Shown here one piece after another: positions 23,401-35,948 of a stretch of DNA of 57,544 bases. Made by a program: the position numbers and the translations under genes. The DNA is from Lingula anatina. Taxonomy: Eukaryota > Brachiopoda > Lingulata > Lingulida > Lingulidae. The notes under the pieces are model-generated. The model did not search any database and had not been told where the DNA came from. It worked only from the letters and a program-made list of their open reading frames with translations. Position 1 is the first letter of the stretch; the number at the start of each line of letters is the position of its first letter. Where the stretch lies: NCBI RefSeq assembly GCF_001039355.2, contig NW_019775935.1:249137-306680 (forward strand), read 5' to 3'.

Positions 23401-26400
23401 ATGTGACTTTGAGTTCTTTTATACCAGGAGGACAACCAAGCCCCCGTCAAAAGAGTTGCTTCGCCTGTTCATACGTGCTCATGCTGTGCGTATGGGTCCC
23501 AATCAGACAGGACCCTGGGTGGTGGATGAAGAGATGGTGAAAAGGCATTCACTGCCAGGGAAATTCAATGACTTCTTTCTGCAGTCCCCTGTAAAAGTAT
23601 GTAAACTATGATAATTGAAAATACTTGCCACTTTGTTGAAATGATATCAAAAGGCACTTGTGTATATGAAAATTTCTTAGGATTATTGAAATTAATTTAT
23701 TAACCGCTATGTTCATTGCTTGTGTAGATAAATAATATGAAAAGGAAAAATAACATAAAGTGTTTTTTGTTTTCCTTGAATGTGTTGTGTCTCTGTAATT
23801 TGTAAGTTTGTAAGTAATGGGAAGTTTGATTTAATTCCTGTTAAATAAAAACAGTAGCTTTTTATTCATGTTACTGTACTTGTATGTTAAAAATTATGGC
23901 TTGTATATCAATTTTAGATGGCAGAAGCTGTTCGTAAAGCAGAGGAAGCTGCAAAGAAAAGGAAGTCAACATCTAAGCCTAAAACACCTGTGGCTAAAAA
24001 GATCAAAACTGATGAAAAAAAGCAAAACAAGGACAAGCAGTCTAAAAACAAAAGCCAGCAAAAGAAAACTGTATCTTCTCCTGTTAAAAAGAAGACTGGT
24101 GTAAATGGACAAATAAACTCTACTCCAAAGAAAAAAAATAACACAACTTCTAAGAAGAAGGAAGCAGTCACTGACCTAGACAGCGACAGTTCTGATGATT
24201 TTGTTCTGAGTTCCATACAAAAGAGCCCAGGTTTGGCTGGAAAAAGGAAAAAGGAAAGTCTGAGTTCTGGAGAATCTGATAGTGAAAACGAAACTCTTGC
24301 CAGTATTGCTAAATCATCTCCAACAAAATCTGCATCTGGCTCCCCGAAAAAGAAAGTTAAAAATGGGTCTACTAAATCGACTCCCCAAAAGAAGAAAAAA
24401 AATGAAAGCACACCTAAGAAAAAGAAAACACCAGAGAAGAAAGGCAAAGAAGGGACCCCTAAAAAGACCCCCAAGAAAGATGAAAATAAGAAAACCCCCA
24501 AGAAAAAGGTTAGATATTGTATTGGATATATTTATTTGATTATTTGACTTTGTATGATATGTGTTTTAGGTGTTAACAATTTTTATCGTTAAAGAACATA
24601 TCTGCTCTCTTTGTCAAATAATAATGATGGTAGTTTTTTAATCTTAATGCATGAAATTGCATTTGTCATAAAGATACTTTAAACTGAATGTTAATGCCAT
24701 TGTTTTAGGCATATGAAAGCTCAACAATGAATTCTAGTTACATGATACTCGAATGCGACTTTTCTTCATATCCCTCTGGTTTTTTAAAAGGGTTTGAAAC
24801 AAATGACACTGCTGGACATGTCTAAAAACTCTGGGACCAAGCCTGACACCCCTAAGAGCCCCAAATCTCCTAGGAAGTCCACCCCAATGCCTAGGATCTC
24901 TGGCAAGTAAGTACACCTATATTGTGAAAGGTTTGATTTCATGGAGAATAGATGTAACTTCTTCTTAAAGGGCCCTTAATTGACTCCAGTGAAAATGTCG
25001 TTGAAATGTTGTAAGGCGTGTATTCACTACACAAAATTTGATTAACTCAAGATATTTGCTTTGATTTGTTGATATTTATATGAAGTCTCTCTAACTTAAA
25101 AGTTGACTATGACAAGTGAGTTTCATGAAGAACCACTTACAGAGTAGGGTACCTGTATACTAGAATAAAGCTTTATGAAGTTTTTTTTCCATTTGAAAAA
25201 AATAGAATCCAGAAAGCCTTAAAGGCAGACGATGCTAAACTATTGAAGCAACTTGTGTACCAGGCAGCTAAAGTTCTTTCTGCACAGCAGAGGAATATCT
25301 TGCCTCCAGAAGTAAAAGAATTGGTTGATGCAAAATACGAACGCTTTGAAGAATTGAAAAAATTGTAAGTAATTGCAATATTGGTGTATGTTTTGCAACT
25401 ATTTGATGGCTTTTGCTTGAATTGTTAAAAATTTTAAGTCCGTTAAAGAACAAGTGATATTCTACAGCTACATTGGATCTTTGACACATTAAAACAACGG
25501 TGAAATCAATCTTTATAGTTTAAGAATGGATTTTTTAGAATAAATCTGCTTTTCAGTTGATACTGGACTTTTAAAATTTTTTGATATTTTTTTTAATCAC
25601 CCAGAAAGACAATGAGTGCAGAAGAAAAGAAAGAATATATGAAGAAGAAAATAAAAATGCAGCATGAGAAGTGCAGATTGAAAATGATTGAGAAAAAGAA
25701 GGTATAGTTAACAAATGTGACATTTTATATGTGTTTTTCAGTTGAAATGTTGACTTAATATTTATATGTATGATTAAAATAAAAGAGTTGTTGGTCCTGC
25801 AAAATATTTTGTAAATATTTTGAAAAGAGATTTGGCACCGAATAAGATAAGAGTTTAGAAATATTATGTATCTACATGTGATTGACTTTCATTGATGGTT
25901 TGTGCATAGTTTTAACCCTTCTGGTTTTTCTTTTCCTTGAAGCTGTATGATGACCAAGATCTCAGTGACCTGAAGTCGCTGCCTGCCCCAAAACTTGTGC
26001 CAACCCCTGATGGAATGGTCAATGAACTGTTTGGTGAAGTTGCCATGGTTACGGAATTCATCAGCAGTTATAGTCAGCTATTAATGCCTGATGATAGTTA
26101 TGCCATCATGTCAGGTAAATTAAATGAGATTTTGAGAATAATAGTTATATATTTCATTACAGTCATAGTTCTGATTGGATATTTAATGGGGCTTGTGTAC
26201 ATTTAAAGACACTAGAGATTCAAGGTTGCAGTGACCATAATAGTGTTAAATTAATTGACAGATTATTGTAATGATGTTCATTATGATAATTTACTGTAGT
26301 AATCACATTTCTAGAATGATTACAGATTGTAAAACTGGCTGAAAGTTAATTATAATTTTAAATGATTTCGGTTTCTTTGCCAGTTAGTCATCTATTTTGA

Positions 26401-29400
26401 GTAGGTGAAAAAATTGCTAAAATAATCCCACAAGTGATTTACATGTAGTGCACTACATATAACCAATCCTGGTTGGTTATGAAAATCAATAACTTGGTTT
26501 ATGCTATTATCAGTATTGAATAGGATCAGCTGTTCTTATGTAGTTTTTCTGCTTTCAGATGCCCTGATGAAGGCGTTGGTGAGTGGCAAAGAGGGCTATG
26601 CCTACCTGGGCAGAGTATTGGTGGTTTTGCTGCAGACACTACTGCAAGATGGGATTGCTGAGGTGAGTAGATTGACAGCTTTATTAGTCTATATGTAAAA
26701 TAGTCCTAACTAATAGAAACTTTATTGGTTGCTTTAAGTAATTGATAATAGTATTATGTGAAAAGAAAAATATTTTCCAGTGTAAATAGCTATGCAGTTA
26801 TATCAATTGTGAACATGTTTTCAGAGATCAGATGATTAAAAATCTGTTTAGTTAATCTTATTTCTTGACATAGGACTACAAGGAGCTAAAGGTCCCCCTG
26901 TCAGATGTTCCAGTGAACCTGTTCACCTGCTCGGAACTGTTACGCCTGTGCCTCAGGAAGCACGATGTTGACGATGGTGCTAGCAAACATAGTGAAGACA
27001 CTAGGGACAGTGAGGAGATGGAGGAAGAGACAGAAGTGGTAAGCTCCCTCTGTCAAATTTGTGCAGCTATTTTAAAAACAACTTATTATGTATGTCTTAG
27101 TCATTCATGTGGGCTTGATTTTCTTGCTTTACAACATATAAGTGGAAATGAATAAAGAATTACTCTTGGATTTCATCAACTGGTAACTGTGTCTATCCTT
27201 AGCAGATTATGCTGAATGGAGACAATTCAAAGCAGTTTCTTTAATAAATATAATGTCTACCTCAGCCTGACAACTTGATCCAGCAGCTGGAGACAATGGA
27301 GTTCTTTGAGCTGTCTCCTGAAGACAAGCTGCAGGTCTTGAGAGGTCTCTGTCACCGTATCATGGGCTCATACTCTGTGCAGGACCATATGGAGGAGCAG
27401 CAGACAGAGGCTTCACAGCTTTGGTAAGTACAGGCCTTGGATTTGTTCCAATCCCAAGTGAGCACTTTTGTCATAGAATATTTTAGATGAGTTGGGGTTT
27501 GCCTAGTTGTTTGACTTGATAATATATGGCTTTATAAACTAATAGGACAATTGAAAATATCTATACCTACGTACATTTACACCCCTCCCCACATGAGTCC
27601 TGTATTGACTCACATGTAACTTGATTTACATCATTTGTAGTTTTGAACCAGCAGACAAGAGAATTGACTTTTTTTTTTTTTTTTGTAATTGACTTTAACT
27701 GTTCAAATGTAATATAGGAAACAAAGGATTGCGGAACTCAAAGAAAAGAATGAAAAACTGAGAGAAGAAAAACAGAAGAATAAAGAAGCCAAGAAGGAAG
27801 GAGGGGAACAAAAAGAGGGTATGGCATGTACAAGAGTTGCTGTTATTTTCTGTTTGCATCTACTCTAAAAGATTATTTGTTGCCATGGAATTTTGTGTTT
27901 TTAGATACAAGGTCATAAATTCTTAACAAATGAGACAAATACAACATCAGTTCTATTATATGGGTTTCTAGGTGTTGAGCCAGCCAGCTTTTATGGCAAG
28001 AAAGGGAAGAAAGCTCCTGACAGCGAACCAACCAGTGCTGCTCCCTCTGAGAATGAAGACCTTGACCTAGAAGGGAATGATCTAGCATCAGTTGTGAAAC
28101 GCAGAAGACTTATGGCATCCAAGTCTGCTGCCATCAAAGAACAAAAAGAGCAAGAGAAGAAACTCCTGTAAGCAATATTGAAATTATAAACAAGTCATCC
28201 CCCCCTTCTTTGTATTAGTGTGTAACTAAGTGCAAATGGTTTTCAGGAACAGATAATGAGCATATTTTTTATACTTTGCAGGTTGGAGAAGCAAAATGAA
28301 GAACAAAGAAAAGCCAAATTTGAAAAAGAATTTTTGGTAAGTTTATTTAGAATGCATAAGTGATTTGTAGCTATTTTAGGTTAAATTTTGTAATTCCTTT
28401 TTAATACCCTTTTACCTGCCTAGAATACCCCTGTATATAAAATTAACTAAATTTAGTTAAGAAAAGAACTTCATTTTCCCTGTAGGATGGCATAGCCAGA
28501 GCCAAGCTGGTGCTGCGTCAGGCGCCTATTGGCACTGACCGATTCCACAACAGATACTGGGTGTTTTCACACACTACACCAGGGCTGTATATAGAGAAAG
28601 GTATGTCTGTTCTTGCTGAACCTTCCATTGGAGAGTCTGATTACATCCTGGAAAATGCCACACTCTTAACAAATTTTTTCCAATTCTTCCATGGCAGAAA
28701 GGAAGAAAATCTCAGAAGCATTAAAAGTTTTCAATTTTTACCTTATGAACATATATCCAAATGCAGTGTTTGGTTTGGATTGCAAATAGTTTTGTCATTG
28801 GCACAGAAATTGATCTTTTTTTAGGCTGGGCTCCAAAAGAAATAGATTATCAAGTGGAGCTGGAGACTGAAACCCCCATTAAAAAGGAAGTAAAAGTAGA
28901 AGAAAAACCTGAATCCACTGCCACAGAGGAACCAGCACCTGATGATGAAGAGAAGAAAGAGAAAAGAGGAAGAAAGAAAAAGACAATTCAGGAAGAAACT
29001 AGGTGAATGCATATTACAGTTTTAAAGTCATACACCTTTTATTGTGTACTATGAATTGAACTGGTAGGGTTATAAATCAGAACAATAAAGTACAAAATAT
29101 TAATCATCAAGATATTAAATCTTTTAAGAGAAAATAATAAAATATTGTGCACCCAGATTTAGTGATCTGCTAAACATTGAATTTGGTGAGCTTGCGGGTC
29201 TCCAACTAAAAAAAATTGGCACTTTTGTTTCTAATTCTGGCATTTGTTTGTATAATTGTCAGCTTTCCACACAGCGGACAGAACCTTTGGTTCACATATG
29301 ACAGTGTCAAGGAAGTTGATGCACTCATAGAGAGCCTTCACCCCCAGGGGATACGGGAGAGCAATCTCAAAGCAGAACTGAAGAAGAAATATCAGGATGT

Positions 29401-32400
29401 CTGTAGAGCAATAATTGTAGCACAGAGGTTTGTTATCGATTTGCCCTCATCTTGTCTGTCTGCATCCTTTAATATTTGTGCTTTTATTTTAAAGTCAGGA
29501 ATGTGATAATCAATTGACTCTTTGAATTCAGGGGTTTTCATTCTCATCTTATCACCTTCCCTTATTTGTAGAAGATTTAAATTTTTTTCATAAAAATCTG
29601 TTTAATTAAAAAAAAATTAATTTCAATCTCTTGCTTCCAGAACTAATAATGAGCTTAGAACTTATGATGGAGAAACAGAGCTATGGGAAGGGTTTAAACA
29701 GGCAAGTACCATCAGATTTGTGACAAAGCCTCTCCTTTATTATGTTGAAAATGGGATGAAATGATTATCTGGTAGCTTGGAAATTATGACACTAGATGGA
29801 AGCAATTTTGATTCAAAAGTCCCAACTGGAAGGATCTGAAGTTGAAAATTAATAATTGCAGGTAATAATTGGATGACTCTGTTACAAGATGTGCAAGATC
29901 TGTATAGCTACATAGAACATCATGCCACACCAGCAGATAATTAAATTGTTTTTAAATGTGTTTTGCTTCAGGAATTACTTGAGACAGAATCCAGACTGCG
30001 TAATGGTGGACTGGGTGGAGTTGAAAACTTTGACAAATGGCAGGCACAGTTGTTGAAAGCAAAGGACGTTAAAGATTTGGTAAGCAGACCTTCACTGATT
30101 CCACATGAAACTCTGTGGCATAGTTGTCAAATTCAACAACAAGAGAAAAATGACAGAAAGGAGACTGTAATTCTAACGTTTTACTAAGTCTAAAATAAAT
30201 ACTGCCAAATAAGTTTTAAGAAATGGCCATACGGTGTGTGTATATGAATTTTGTAGTTGGGAATAGTTGTCTTATGTTGACCTGTTACAGGTAAAGTGGT
30301 CACTTTACATCAAGACATCATCTTCTGAACCTTTTCCCACATATGGCTCTCCTCCAGTCTTGTCTGTTTCTGGGATCTTTATCTTCAGCTTGGAGCTGTC
30401 TCCTGTCTGCAGTCACTGCGTCCCTCCAAGTCAACCTTGGTCTACTTGGAGGCCTCCTTCCCCACCTTGAACCCTGTTGCTCTTTTCACCCTGTGATATT
30501 TTCTATCTCCATTTCTTAACGCAGCTCTGCATTTGCCTTCCTGTCCTTGTATGAAACTCCAGCCATTCATCTAACCATCCTCACTTCTGCCTTGTCCAGC
30601 TTGTCATCATGATGTACCCTTACTGCCCCGGCACCTGTGCACAGTGTCTGGAACTGGGTCAAAACTAATGAGCTAAAATCTCTGATGCATATGGTTTCAT
30701 TATCCTGTAAGACTGATGGTTTTGTATTGCAGGGTGCCTGTTTGATTCAGACTCAGGCCAATGTTCTGGAGAAATTCATTCAAGGAGCTATGGCCAAGAA
30801 AGTGCCAAAAGTGGAAGATGACACAGTAACAGGTACAGAAGGTTTGAAACTACCACTGATTGGTAATATGTGACATTTTGCTGCTTTGCTTCTTTCATTC
30901 AGAAAGCTCAGTAGTGAAGATGATGGATATACATTATTGCAGTTAACAAAGAAGGTCAAGAAGCACTAGTCATATGTTTAAAGGTTGGTATCTAGCTGTT
31001 GAAAACTGTTCAAGTTGTGTTTCTTGGTTGAAATTATGTAAAGAATGTATGTCCTTTATTCCCCCAGAAGCAGAGATACCCACATCTCCTGTAGTACTTG
31101 CTTGGATGGATGCTGTGGAGAATTGCGTTACAGTATCAAGGCTGCATGTTCTTCTGGGCATCCTAGATTCCTGTATTAAATGGGAAAAATCTGCCGAGAA
31201 TGCGGTGAGCATCATAAAAAAGACCCGTGTTGTGAATTGTAATGTATATGTAGACATATACCAGTATTTGCTTGCCAGATATATAATAACACATATCATC
31301 TCAGCCACTTTGAGAAGTTAGTAAACTGTATGAACGGATTAGAAGTGTGTTTGTCTGTATGAAAAGGTGAGAGAAAGTGTGTGCTTTTCTGAGAATAATG
31401 TAGTGTTGGTAGGCATAAAATATGTCTTGCAGTACGTTTGTTTTAGAGGGTCAGTTCTCGAGGATGAGGTACCTACTGTGCTACAAGTTATTAAAGCTTT
31501 TATGGTATACAAGGTTTTGTGTTTCTCCCCAAATACACTCACTCCCATAATACCTTCCATTTCAGAAATGCAAGATCTGCCGTAAGAAAGGTGAAGATGC
31601 TAAGTTATTGCTGTGTGATGACTGCAACCAGCCATTCCATCTGTACTGCCTGAGACCAGTGCTGCTGTCTATTCCAGAGGGAGAGTGGTTCTGTCCTGCC
31701 TGCATTGTAAGCTTTCATACTATAGCATATTGCCACATTATGAAGGGATTTTGTTTTACCTTTTTTGTATAATTATAAAAAAACATTTTACATGTAAAGA
31801 GAGAGACAAGTAGGGAAGTGGCAAGGGTTTCTTTGTTATTTGTTCCTATCTTTTCATTTACACTTATATGTTTTTAACTGTCTTTTATCCTTCATTATTA
31901 TTATTTTATCATTTTGTTTTGTAATGTTATAAAATTCATTATATATTGAAAGTTAATCTTCAAAATGTTGGTCGTTGAAACAGACTGAATTAAACAAAAT
32001 TTTACAAAGATTATAGTAATGCTTATTTGAGTAAATTGGAATCATGGAAAAATTATATTTCATACTATTGGGGTAATGCCTACAACTACAATTTATCAGG
32101 CTGTTTAAAAAACCATTTGATGCAAGTTTCTTTTCTTTTATAACATGATTGTTATGCAATGTAAAATATATTAATTGAGTGTGAATAAATGTTCATGCTG
32201 TATATTTAGCCAAGCTCACAAAGACGGAGAGAGAGATCCCGTCCAAACTACAAGGACATGTCGGGTGAAACTTCATCTGAGGTATATACTTATATTGTAC
32301 ATTATGATAGAAAGCTGATATTAATGAATGAGATATCACTAGGTCTAAATAATAGTCTTCTTACTCTTCTCTCATTATTGGAAAACACAAAAGGCTTATG

Positions 32401-35400
32401 GGAAGTTTATCTTTTGTTTTATAGTACACAGATTGTAATGTAAATTTTAGGTTGGTCTGCCTTCAGTCTCATTTATTTATATTTAGCATTGATCTGAGAA
32501 CACTTAACATTAAGGCACTTCAATTATTATTTCAGGGTGAAGATGATGGTGATGATGAAGAGATAGTCCATGAAGAAGTGTGCACAGTGTGTGAGGCAGC
32601 AGATAACTTGATCCTATGTTCCACATGCCCAAAAGTTTATCATCAAGACTGCCATGAACCTGCTCTCAGGAGACCTCCAAGGTAAGCAGATTGAATAGGG
32701 CACTTATTCTTTAGTGTGTGTTTTTGTTTCTATCTGTATATGCGTGTTTGTATACATGTATCCATACCTAGTCAAAGCTTAATATTGGGGCTTTGTACAA
32801 AACTGCACTGGCATCTTAATCATTATTGCCCTGTGAGGATTTAAGTACCATACATTTGGTCCTTGCTGACTATTTATACTTTATTTCTGTGGATCAGATT
32901 TTGCCAAGGGCATGTTTTGGAATTAGTCTATAAAAATCAATTCAAAAATCTCTGCTTTTAGCTTTGTAGTTGTATTGATTATGCAAATAGTTTCTTTTTT
33001 TTTTTTTTTTTTTAGTGATGAAAATTAATTTGTCGTTACAGGGGTCCCTGGTCCTGCACTGATTGTAAGATGGGTACAAACAGAACCCGTGGTAGAAATA
33101 CCAGGAACTCCAGGAGAGGGACAACTGCCAAGGTAAACTGAAATTTACTTTTCTTGACTTGCTCTAGCACAGCTTTGCTTAAAAAAAGAAAAAAAATACA
33201 AATCAATTTTTTTCACATTGCCACTTTGTTGAGTAATTCTAGGTTTTAAAAATTTGATATTTTAGAGGAGTGAATTTATACATTGTGAATTTATGACAAA
33301 GTTTCATGAGCCATGGGCACACTTTGTTTATTTCTGATTTTGTCAGGCATGTGATCATATAATTTTGTCACATCCTTGATTAAAATGGTTGAAATGTCTG
33401 GGTTCCAAGAAACCTGATCAGCAAAGGTAAAATATTTGAAAAGTTTTGTGCTATTTCATCCTTCACTTTTTAGCCGTCTGCAAGGAGAGGCCAGAGGCGT
33501 CCAAATTACAAAGTAGAATCTGAAGAGTCTGAGGAATCTTCATCATCAGAGGTACATAGATATAGTGGACTTACTGTGATTTCCACTTTATATAAGAGGG
33601 TGTTTTTCACATCTTCTTTTGGTTTGGTTTAGTTTTCTGTGAATGTTGTTTAAGTGATTATAGACTTACAGTATGTCAAAGAGTGCTGCAATCACCAAAA
33701 TATTTTGTACTCTGTCATTTTGCTTTCTCTAGTATAGTGCCTTGTGAAAATAATTTTTAAAAGATTTATTTGATCTTCTTTTCAGTTTTTGGTGATGATC
33801 AGTAGGTAATTGATGTAATGTCAGAATGTTCACAATCTATTTATATCATTTTAGGAGGAAGAAGAAGAGGATGAGGAGGAGGAAGAAATAGTCCATGATG
33901 AGGCGTGCACAGTGTGTGAAGCCACAGATAACTTGATCTACTGTTCTACCTGTCCCAAGGCTTATCATCAAGACTGCCATGAACCTGCTTTACGAAGACC
34001 TCCAAGGTGAACTTTTATATCAGAAGTAGAGATGAAGACCATGTTGAGTTTGGATGCCCATTCTATGCTTGTCAAATTTTTTTGGTTATATCTTTCTTTT
34101 CACACTCATCAAAATGTGCATCATTTATGATAAAGATGTAAAATTTTTTTTGCCTGTTTTAAAATTGCACATAATTTTTTTCAAACATTTTTTCAGTCAT
34201 GTTGTTGTTTGTTGTGAAACTAAAACAGAAATTACAGATATATTTGTTGATTTCTCAGGGGCACATGGTCCTGTTCAGCATGCAAGGAGGACAGTAGCAA
34301 AGCAAAAGCTAAATGCTATTCCAAGACCTCAAGAAAAAGAAAGCACGAAGAAACGAGTGAGGAGGAACCCACCTCCTCTGGAGAAGAAAACCCCAGACAT
34401 AACATGCAGAAGTACAGTGCTAAGCAAAAGAAGAGTGCAAATGCAGCAGAAGAGATGAAGGTGGGTAAAAGATAGAAAGGAGCCACATTTATGAATGAAT
34501 GTTGCTCGTTAACCAATAAAATAAGAATGATGAATATGAATAACTCTGATACTGTAACTTACATTTAGCAACTGACTGACTGAGAACTTTGGTTAAGACT
34601 GCAACGTCAGTCAGTTGCTAAATGTAAGTTCCCGTATCAGAGTTATTCATGTGAGTCACATTTATTTTTCAAATATTGCTCAGGATTTAATTGTAATTGC
34701 ACGAAGTTAGGAGATGGATTTTCATTCATTTCTTACATTAGGTATAATTGAATGTTCCTTCATCTGCTGTTGTGCAATATGTGGTACTTTAGCCTTGTTC
34801 AGGGTGGGATAATTTCAAAAGGAATTAAATTGGCCTTGAAGGTCATCAGACAGGTATACTGTTTGGCCAGGGTATAATAACTTTAAGTGTGAGTGCTCTG
34901 CAGAAATATCTCATAGTATTGTAGCTTAATGTTAGATTTACGTCATACAGCAGGTGTAAGATTATCCTGATTAGAATTTGGCATATGTTATGCATGCATT
35001 AAGAAAACAAATATTAATGCAAAAACTGCTCAATAAAAAATAAAGTTTGTGTTTCAGATTTGTGAAGATATTCTTGGAAGAGTTTGGAGACATCGCACTA
35101 GCTGGCCATTTAGAGAGCCAGTCAAGAAGAATGAGGTAAAAAATTTGCTTTATATCAAGCTCCTAGTTGCTACTGTGTGATATCATTATTGATAACTTTG
35201 CAAAATGCTTTTTAAAATCGGGATATCATCTTCAAATGCAGCCATTTAAAATGTTTTATGATATAAATGGTTAACTCTCAACTGCGTCTTTCTTAATTTA
35301 GGTACCAGATTATTTTGAGGTCATCAGCCGTCCTATTGACCTGACGACCATAAAGAACAAATTAATCTGCAAGGACTACCCTATACCAGAAGATTTTATT

Positions 35401-35948
35401 CATGATGTGGAACTTCTTTTTGGGAACTCTGCAACTTATAATTCTGTGAGTACCAAAAAAGTTGTGAAGTTCAGCACAATTTTCATAATTTTCGTAATAT
35501 ATATACAAATAGTTTGCAAATATTGCTACTTAACATAAAACAGTGTAAAACAGTAAAACAGTACCAGGAAATGTTAATTGATGTAAATAATGATAAACAC
35601 ACTTTTTCAGTCAAAAATATGAAAGACATCACGATTTGTAAGATAGAAGCAACATGAATAAGATTTTTTTCAAAAATAACTGGTATTACAGTTGATTTAC
35701 AAGAAAAATTCCATAACCATTTCAGTTTTTCTTTTTTGTTTTCTGGTTTGATGTTGTGGATAATCATTATTTTTAAATCCTTTCAGACTGACTCCGATGT
35801 GGGCAAGTGTGGTGCCAAGCTGGAGCAGTACTTTATAGAACTGCTGGAACTGAAGCTGCCTGGCTATACCTACAACCGTGCAGAGCAGATGGAGTCAGGA
35901 CCTTCTGATCATGCTTACAGTTCTCCTAAGGGTAAAAGAAGGAAGTGA
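20418..35948 (+). CDS. BAZ1B: BAZ1B / WSTF chromatin remodeller subunit
   Basis: Non-catalytic subunit of ISWI remodellers (WICH with SMARCA5); vertebrate WSTF also phosphorylates H2A.X Tyr142. There are 34 exons totalling 4,842 nt (1,613 residues): 20418-20530, 21430-21605, 22157-22262, 22516-22672, 22978-23054, 23428-23596, 23918-24508, 24791-24906, 25206-25364, 25605-25701, 25943-26114, 26559-26662, 26874-27038, 27266-27423, 27718-27818, 27972-28167, 28282-28336, 28486-28600, 28825-29002, 29263-29427, 29641-29701, 29972-30079, 30733-30832, 31068-31204, 31566-31706, 32210-32281, 32536-32681, 33042-33132, 33474-33551, 33855-34006, 34259-34460, 35058-35135, 35302-35445, 35787-35948. Domains: WAC (about 20-130; start MPLLGRKPYTPAKPL is BAZ1B-like rather than BAZ1A-like), Lys-rich linker (267-463), DDT (about 600-665), WHIM motifs including GTDRFHNRYWVF, three PHD fingers (about 1193-1239, 1278-1320, 1383-1428), bromodomain (about 1487-1590, with the Tyr-Asn of ATYNS). 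Vertebrate BAZ1B has one PHD finger. Intron 21 uses a GC donor. Confidence 0.95.
20562..20573 (+). promoter_or_regulatory. YY1 consensus site in BAZ1B intron 1
   Basis: CAAGATGGCGGC is a full match to the canonical YY1 element. It lies about 30 bp after the end of BAZ1B exon 1. YY1 sites are typically found just downstream of transcription starts, so this supports a start site near the first exon. Confidence 0.6.
21806..21981. mobile_element. MITE in BAZ1B intron 2
   Basis: A 176-bp element starts CTGGGGTGGCGCCAGC and ends in the near-inverse of this (revcomp CTGGGGTAGCGCTAAC). It is flanked on both sides by the 5-bp direct repeat GTTTG. The interior is AT-rich with repeated TTTAGCCAAATT/TTTGGCTAAATTGG phrases that extend the inverted repeat. 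No coding capacity is seen. Confidence 0.75.
30300..30615 (-). pseudogene. Decayed non-LTR retrotransposon, reverse-transcriptase tail
   Basis: The minus strand of BAZ1B intron 22 reads, with frameshifts and stops, RMVRWL, then GVSYKDRKANAELR, then RPRLTWRDAVTADRRQLQ and DPRNRQDWRRAICG. These match the C-terminal pattern of LINE-type endonuclease-reverse transcriptases (RMLRWxxGVxxxDR ... GRPxxTWxDxVxxD ... DRxxWR). It is locally richer in GC than the intron around it. No intact frame remains, so it is a fossil fragment. Confidence 0.7.
34536..34650. repeat. Near-perfect 45-bp inverted repeat (hairpin) in BAZ1B intron 31
   Basis: The arms at 34536-34580 and 34606-34650 are reverse complements with only two mismatches, around a 25-bp loop. 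The arms contain the phrases CTTACATTTAGCAACTGAC and its inverse. A palindrome this clean is most likely a recently inserted foldback transposon. A structured intronic RNA (for example an ADAR substrate) is an alternative. Confidence 0.85.

Noticed and set aside
23914-24501. 195-residue minus-strand frame rich in Phe and Leu
   Set aside because: It is the antisense shadow of the Lys/Ser/Pro-rich BAZ1B exon 7, which joins in phase to its neighbours.
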